NCBI GenBank assembly: GCA_902766095.1
Contig: CACXCN010000003.1
Span: 24,152-88,151 of the forward strand
Origin: an uncultured Selenomonas sp.
Lineage (GTDB): Bacteria > Bacillota > Negativicutes > Selenomonadales > Selenomonadaceae
Length of the DNA stretch: 64,000 nucleotides
Direction of reading: 5' to 3'
Positions 61,306 to 64,000 of the stretch are shown here, in pieces; within the stretch, counting starts at the first letter, position 1, and every line of letters begins with the position of its first letter. The notes beneath the pieces are model-generated. The model had not been told where the DNA came from. It saw nothing but the letters and a program-made list of their open reading frames with translations, and did no database searches. Position numbers and translations under genes: made by a program.

Positions 61306-61818
61306 TCAGCTATTGCTGCCGATCGAAGTTATATCACTGATTGCCACGCTGTACGTCTTGCCATTGACATCAGCTACGACGGTAGGCGTGCCATCAGAAA
61401 TCTTCACTCCCGTCACCTTGCCCGAGTACGATGTCGAGGTTTTCTGGGTATTCCCATCACTATCCGTCGTAGACGTCGTAGTCGTCCAGGACACATTCTG
61501 GCCGATCATATTGCTGAGCTGGCCGATGAGTACCGAGCTGTCAATATTGCTGACGACTTTTGAAAGGTCCGTCAGGCCCTCAGCGACGTTCGTCATCTGC
61601 TCGAGAGCCGAGAACTGGGCCAGCTGCGCGAGATACTCGCTATTATCCTGCGGATCTAGCGGGTCCTGGTACTGCATCTGCGTCACCAGCAGCTGCAGGA
61701 AAGCATCCTTGCCCAGCGTACTGTTGTCAGACGAGGACGTCGTGCTTTGTGCCTTGCTATAGGTATCAGCGTCATAGGTCACGCCATCGACCGTGATCGT
61801 ATTCAGTGAGTTAGACAT
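61306..61818 (-). CDS. flgD: Flagellar hook assembly protein FlgD
   Basis: A 170-residue FlgD. The N-terminal part has the family motif [20 protein letters not shown] and [15 protein letters not shown]. The C-terminal part is short and Ser/Thr-rich and lacks the fuller FlgD Tudor-like region of enterics. It caps the growing hook. The gene is followed by a terminator rather than by flgE, which is the usual next gene. Confidence 0.93.
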   Translation of the reverse strand: MSNSLNTITVDGVTYDADTYSKAQSTTSSSDNSTLGKDAFLQLLVTQMQYQDPLDPQDNSEYLAQLAQFSALEQMTNVAEGLTDLSKVVSNIDSSVLIGQLSNMIGQNVSWTTTTSTTDSDGNTQKTSTSYSGKVTGVKISDGTPTVVADVNGKTYSVAISDITSIGSNS

Positions 61819-61845
61819 ATATCATTTCCCCTTCTCCTGCTATAG

Positions 61846-63816
61846 TTACACGCGATAATCTACACCATCCGTGGTACTCTGATTCTGTCCCGTCAAGGCT
61901 GCTGCCAAGGAGAAATCATCCTCTTCATATTCCTCGGCTCCCAGACCGCTGCTGCGATACTGATGTCTCTGCCCCTGCTGGTCCCAGGCCTGCTGGCCCT
62001 GTTCCTGTGGCAGCTGGCCATCGGCCAGACCGGCATATACCTCGACGCTATCTACTTTCAATCCCTGATTCGACAGCTCCTGGCGCAACGTTGCCAGCGA
62101 ATTCTCTATGATATTGCGCACCTGGGCATTATCGCTGTGGAACGACGCCGTGACCGCACCATTCTCACTGACCGACACACGCAACGTCAGATCTCCGAGA
62201 TGTTCCGGCTTCAGATGCATGACCATCTCCGTATTCTCTCCCCGACGGATGAGGCGGGCCTGGTCGACGATCTGCTTCGGTATATCATAATCTTCTGGCT
62301 GTGCAGGCTGTGTCTGCCCAGCAGCTGCTGATTGAGCTTTATCCAGATTCTGCTGGAACGTCACCCCGGCTGCATGACTCGTACCGGTCGGAGCCTCCGC
62401 AGCAGATGTTCGATCTGCGCCTGCTGCTTCCAAATCACTATCATGCTCTGTCTGCCCATCTGACGAGCCGCCTGTTCCTGTCTGCGTTTCATCCTGAACG
62501 TTCAAAGCCACACTGGCCACCGGTGCCTGTCCCTGACCAGGAGCATCATCGGTCGTATCAGTCAGCGGCTGTGATACATCACTCTGCGGCTGCTGGATGA
62601 CCGGCTGCCCAGCTGCAGCTGCTGCCACCGGAATCTCCTGCGCTGCACCGTTCGCTGCCGGCTGCGCCGTCGCTGACTCTCCCGCAACTGACATCGCACC
62701 TGTCGGCTGTACAGCTGTGTTTTGTACTGCTGGAGCCTCTTGCATCGCATTATTCACTGCTGGCTGAGTCACTGCTGAATCATCCGCGACTGACATCGTA
62801 CTTGACGCTTGCTCTGCCACAGCTTGTACCGCTGGAGAATCTTTCGCAGCATTTTCCACCGCCGGCTGAGCCCCCGCAGCTGGCATCATATCTGTCGGCT
62901 TTGTTGCCACAGTTTCCGACAGCTGGTCAGCTACTGACACCACTTCCTGATTGTCTGCAGGCTTCTCACTCGCCGTCGATACTACCTCCACCGGAGCAGA
63001 TACCAACTGGCTCATGTCAGCTGCCGTCTTAGCCGTCGCAGATGCCAGTCCCTGTGCTGCATCATTCTGATTCAGTACAGCGGCACTGACCAATTCTGCT
63101 GGCTGAGTGCTATCTGCCATCAAACCGGCATTCGGTACTGCAGTCGCATCGCCGTTTTGCGGCATAACACCGGCATTATGAACCTCCGTACCACCTGCCT
63201 GAGGCTGTCGTACAGAAAAATTGCCCGCCGGCATCATTGTTGCCAAATTTTCTATTCCATTAACCTGCCCGCTAAAGGCAGTCTGTTTCCCGTCCGTGGT
63301 AGTGATTGATGAACTGTCGTTTGTCTGTACTGCTGACTGAGACTCATCACCAGCAATATGCATGCCAGAAAGCATGGCCAGGAACTTCTGGCTGTTTTCC
63401 GCCTGTGCTGGTGATTGTGGGATAAGGCTCTGCAGATTTGCCGTCTGCATCTGCTCAGCCGCTGCAGCCGTCACCTGGGTCATTGCCTCTGAGCTGAGCT
63501 CTACGACGGCTGCCTGTGCATCCGCAGCGATCACCTCAGACGACTCGGCCTCATTTACTGCAGGCTGATCCTGCGACTGTGACTGCGGCTGTTGCTGTGA
63601 GGACTGCCCGCCTTGCTCTGCCGCGGCTAGTATAGAAGTCAGGCTATCATCCTTTACCGTCTCATCGGCCTGTCCTTGCGCATGATCCAGCACATCATCG
63701 AATGAGTTCTTACTCCCTTTCGCTGACTTGCCTGCGCTTTTCGCCGTCTTCGTCGTCGCCGTTCCCTTCGTCTGCGGCGTCTCTACTGCTACAGACATAA
63801 CGCTGTTTGCATTCAT
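61846..63816 (-). CDS. fliK: Flagellar hook-length control protein FliK
   Basis: A 656-residue FliK. The first 500 residues are low-complexity, rich in Ala, Gln, Ser and Val, with repeated pieces such as AVQPTGAMSVAGES and SSTMSVADDSAV. The C-terminal hook-length domain (about 510-600) has MHLKPEHLGDLTLRVSVSE and LATLRQELSNQGLKVDSVEV. It measures hook length and switches export specificity through FlhB. ATG at 63816 has GGTG 8 bases ahead; the TTG before it is possible. Confidence 0.92.
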   Translation of the reverse strand: MNANSVMSVAVETPQTKGTATTKTAKSAGKSAKGSKNSFDDVLDHAQGQADETVKDDSLTSILAAAEQGGQSSQQQPQSQSQDQPAVNEAESSEVIAADAQAAVVELSSEAMTQVTAAAAEQMQTANLQSLIPQSPAQAENSQKFLAMLSGMHIAGDESQSAVQTNDSSSITTTDGKQTAFSGQVNGIENLATMMPAGNFSVRQPQAGGTEVHNAGVMPQNGDATAVPNAGLMADSTQPAELVSAAVLNQNDAAQGLASATAKTAADMSQLVSAPVEVVSTASEKPADNQEVVSVADQLSETVATKPTDMMPAAGAQPAVENAAKDSPAVQAVAEQASSTMSVADDSAVTQPAVNNAMQEAPAVQNTAVQPTGAMSVAGESATAQPAANGAAQEIPVAAAAAGQPVIQQPQSDVSQPLTDTTDDAPGQGQAPVASVALNVQDETQTGTGGSSDGQTEHDSDLEAAGADRTSAAEAPTGTSHAAGVTFQQNLDKAQSAAAGQTQPAQPEDYDIPKQIVDQARLIRRGENTEMVMHLKPEHLGDLTLRVSVSENGAVTASFHSDNAQVRNIIENSLATLRQELSNQGLKVDSVEVYAGLADGQLPQEQGQQAWDQQGQRHQYRSSGLGAEEYEEDDFSLAAALTGQNQSTTDGVDYRV

Positions 63817-63842
63817 CAAGTTATCACCCCCTTCTTTAAATT

Positions 63843-63870
63843 CTATCGGATAAAGAAAGCATCAACTTAA
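63843..63870 (-). promoter_or_regulatory. Sigma-28-like promoter of fliK
   Basis: TTAAGTTG, a 12-base spacer and TCCGATAG on the minus strand closely resemble the flagellin promoter (TTAAGTTC-N11-TCCGATAT). It lies 26 bases before the fliK ATG. Confidence 0.7.
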
Positions 63871-63903
63871 ATTTATTTGCTCCACCAGCGCCGCTAATAA
63901 CGA

Positions 63904-63935
63904 AAAAGCGCACCCTCAAGCAAGGATGCGCTTTT
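63904..63935. terminator. Terminator of the rRNA operon
   Basis: AAAAGCGCA and TGCGCTTTT form a 9-bp stem with a 14-base loop; the minus strand continues in T. It lies 10 bases after the 5S end. Confidence 0.88.
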
Positions 63936-63944
63936 GCTTAACTG

Positions 63945-64000
63945 ACAGCTTCCTATCCTCCCAGGCCGTCACCAGCCAAGTACTTTCGGCGTTTGAATGC
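63945..64000 (-). rRNA. rrf: 5S ribosomal RNA, 3' part (5' part beyond window edge)
   Basis: The minus strand contains AACGCCGAAAGTACTTGGC, then CCTGGGAGGATAGG, the conserved 3' half of bacterial 5S rRNA. The exact 3' end is set at about 63945 by family pattern. An rRNA operon therefore lies just beyond the right edge. Confidence 0.85.

Noticed and set aside
61846..63300. Repeated Ala/Gln/Val-rich pieces as a possible DNA tandem repeat or CRISPR-like array
   Set aside because: The repeats are degenerate at DNA level, lie in frame inside fliK and are typical of FliK low-complexity regions. No regular spacing or spacers.

Overview
The window is a chromosomal segment of a flagellated bacterium of the Negativicutes, most like Selenomonas or a close relative (Selenomonadaceae). 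This is inferred from the flagellin N-terminus, the min-rod-mre cell-shape block, the chemotaxis set fused to one large flagellar operon, and the class B FliY switch protein of Firmicutes type. All protein genes but one (7737-8954) lie on the minus strand, so genes are transcribed from high to low coordinates. No gene-free stretch exceeds 300 bases. Many long plus-strand open frames lie opposite real genes because of the GC-rich codon usage; they are left out.

Layout from low to high coordinates. (1) 1-7573: a phosphonate/glycan decoration cluster with a LicD-like transferase (cut by the window edge), PhnW, a 50-residue open frame, PEP mutase, a LicC/PntC-like cytidylyltransferase, a TPR plus alkaline-phosphatase-superfamily protein and a two-domain methyltransferase. 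(2) 7737-11240: one plus-strand glycosyltransferase ending in a shared bidirectional terminator, a DUF5672 protein and a TPR protein. (3) 11332-22175: a glycosyltransferase array with four GT41/SPINDLY-like catalytic modules in three ORFs and three GT2 modules in two ORFs, interrupted by a short hairpin pair that looks like an IS200/IS605 remnant. (4) 22355-23874: flagellin with its own sigma-28 promoter, a highly structured leader and a terminator. (5) 23939-28106: RNase G and a TIGR03960/DUF2344 radical-SAM protein. (6) 28171-37406: rodA, minE, minD, minC, mrdA, mreD, mreC, mreB, radC, maf and a DUF4321 protein. (7) 37488-39609: a FIST-GGDEF diguanylate cyclase and a tRNA-Pro/tRNA-Arg pair. 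(8) 39660-63816: the motility/chemotaxis operon, which in transcription order reads fliK, flgD, [terminator], flbD, fliL, fliM, fliY, cheY, fliO, fliP, fliQ, fliR, flhB, flhA, flhF, flhG, a PilZ protein, cheB, cheA, cheW, cheC, cheD, a membrane protein, fliA, a FapA protein and two small proteins of unknown role. (9) 63904-64000: an rRNA-operon terminator and the 3' end of a 5S rRNA gene.

How the parts may work together: the glycosyltransferase array beside flagellin suggests heavy O-glycosylation of the filament. The phosphonate genes could supply a CMP-activated 2-aminoethylphosphonate (or a related phosphonate) that a LicD-like enzyme adds to that glycan. FliA in the last operon should read the sigma-28 promoters of flagellin and fliK. 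The flagellin leader carries two CsrA-type GGA hairpins and a GGA-containing Shine-Dalgarno, which points to CsrA control. The GGDEF and PilZ proteins link motility to cyclic-di-GMP. The phosphonate-decorated flagellin idea is inference; the gene contents and sequence motifs are what the sequence shows.
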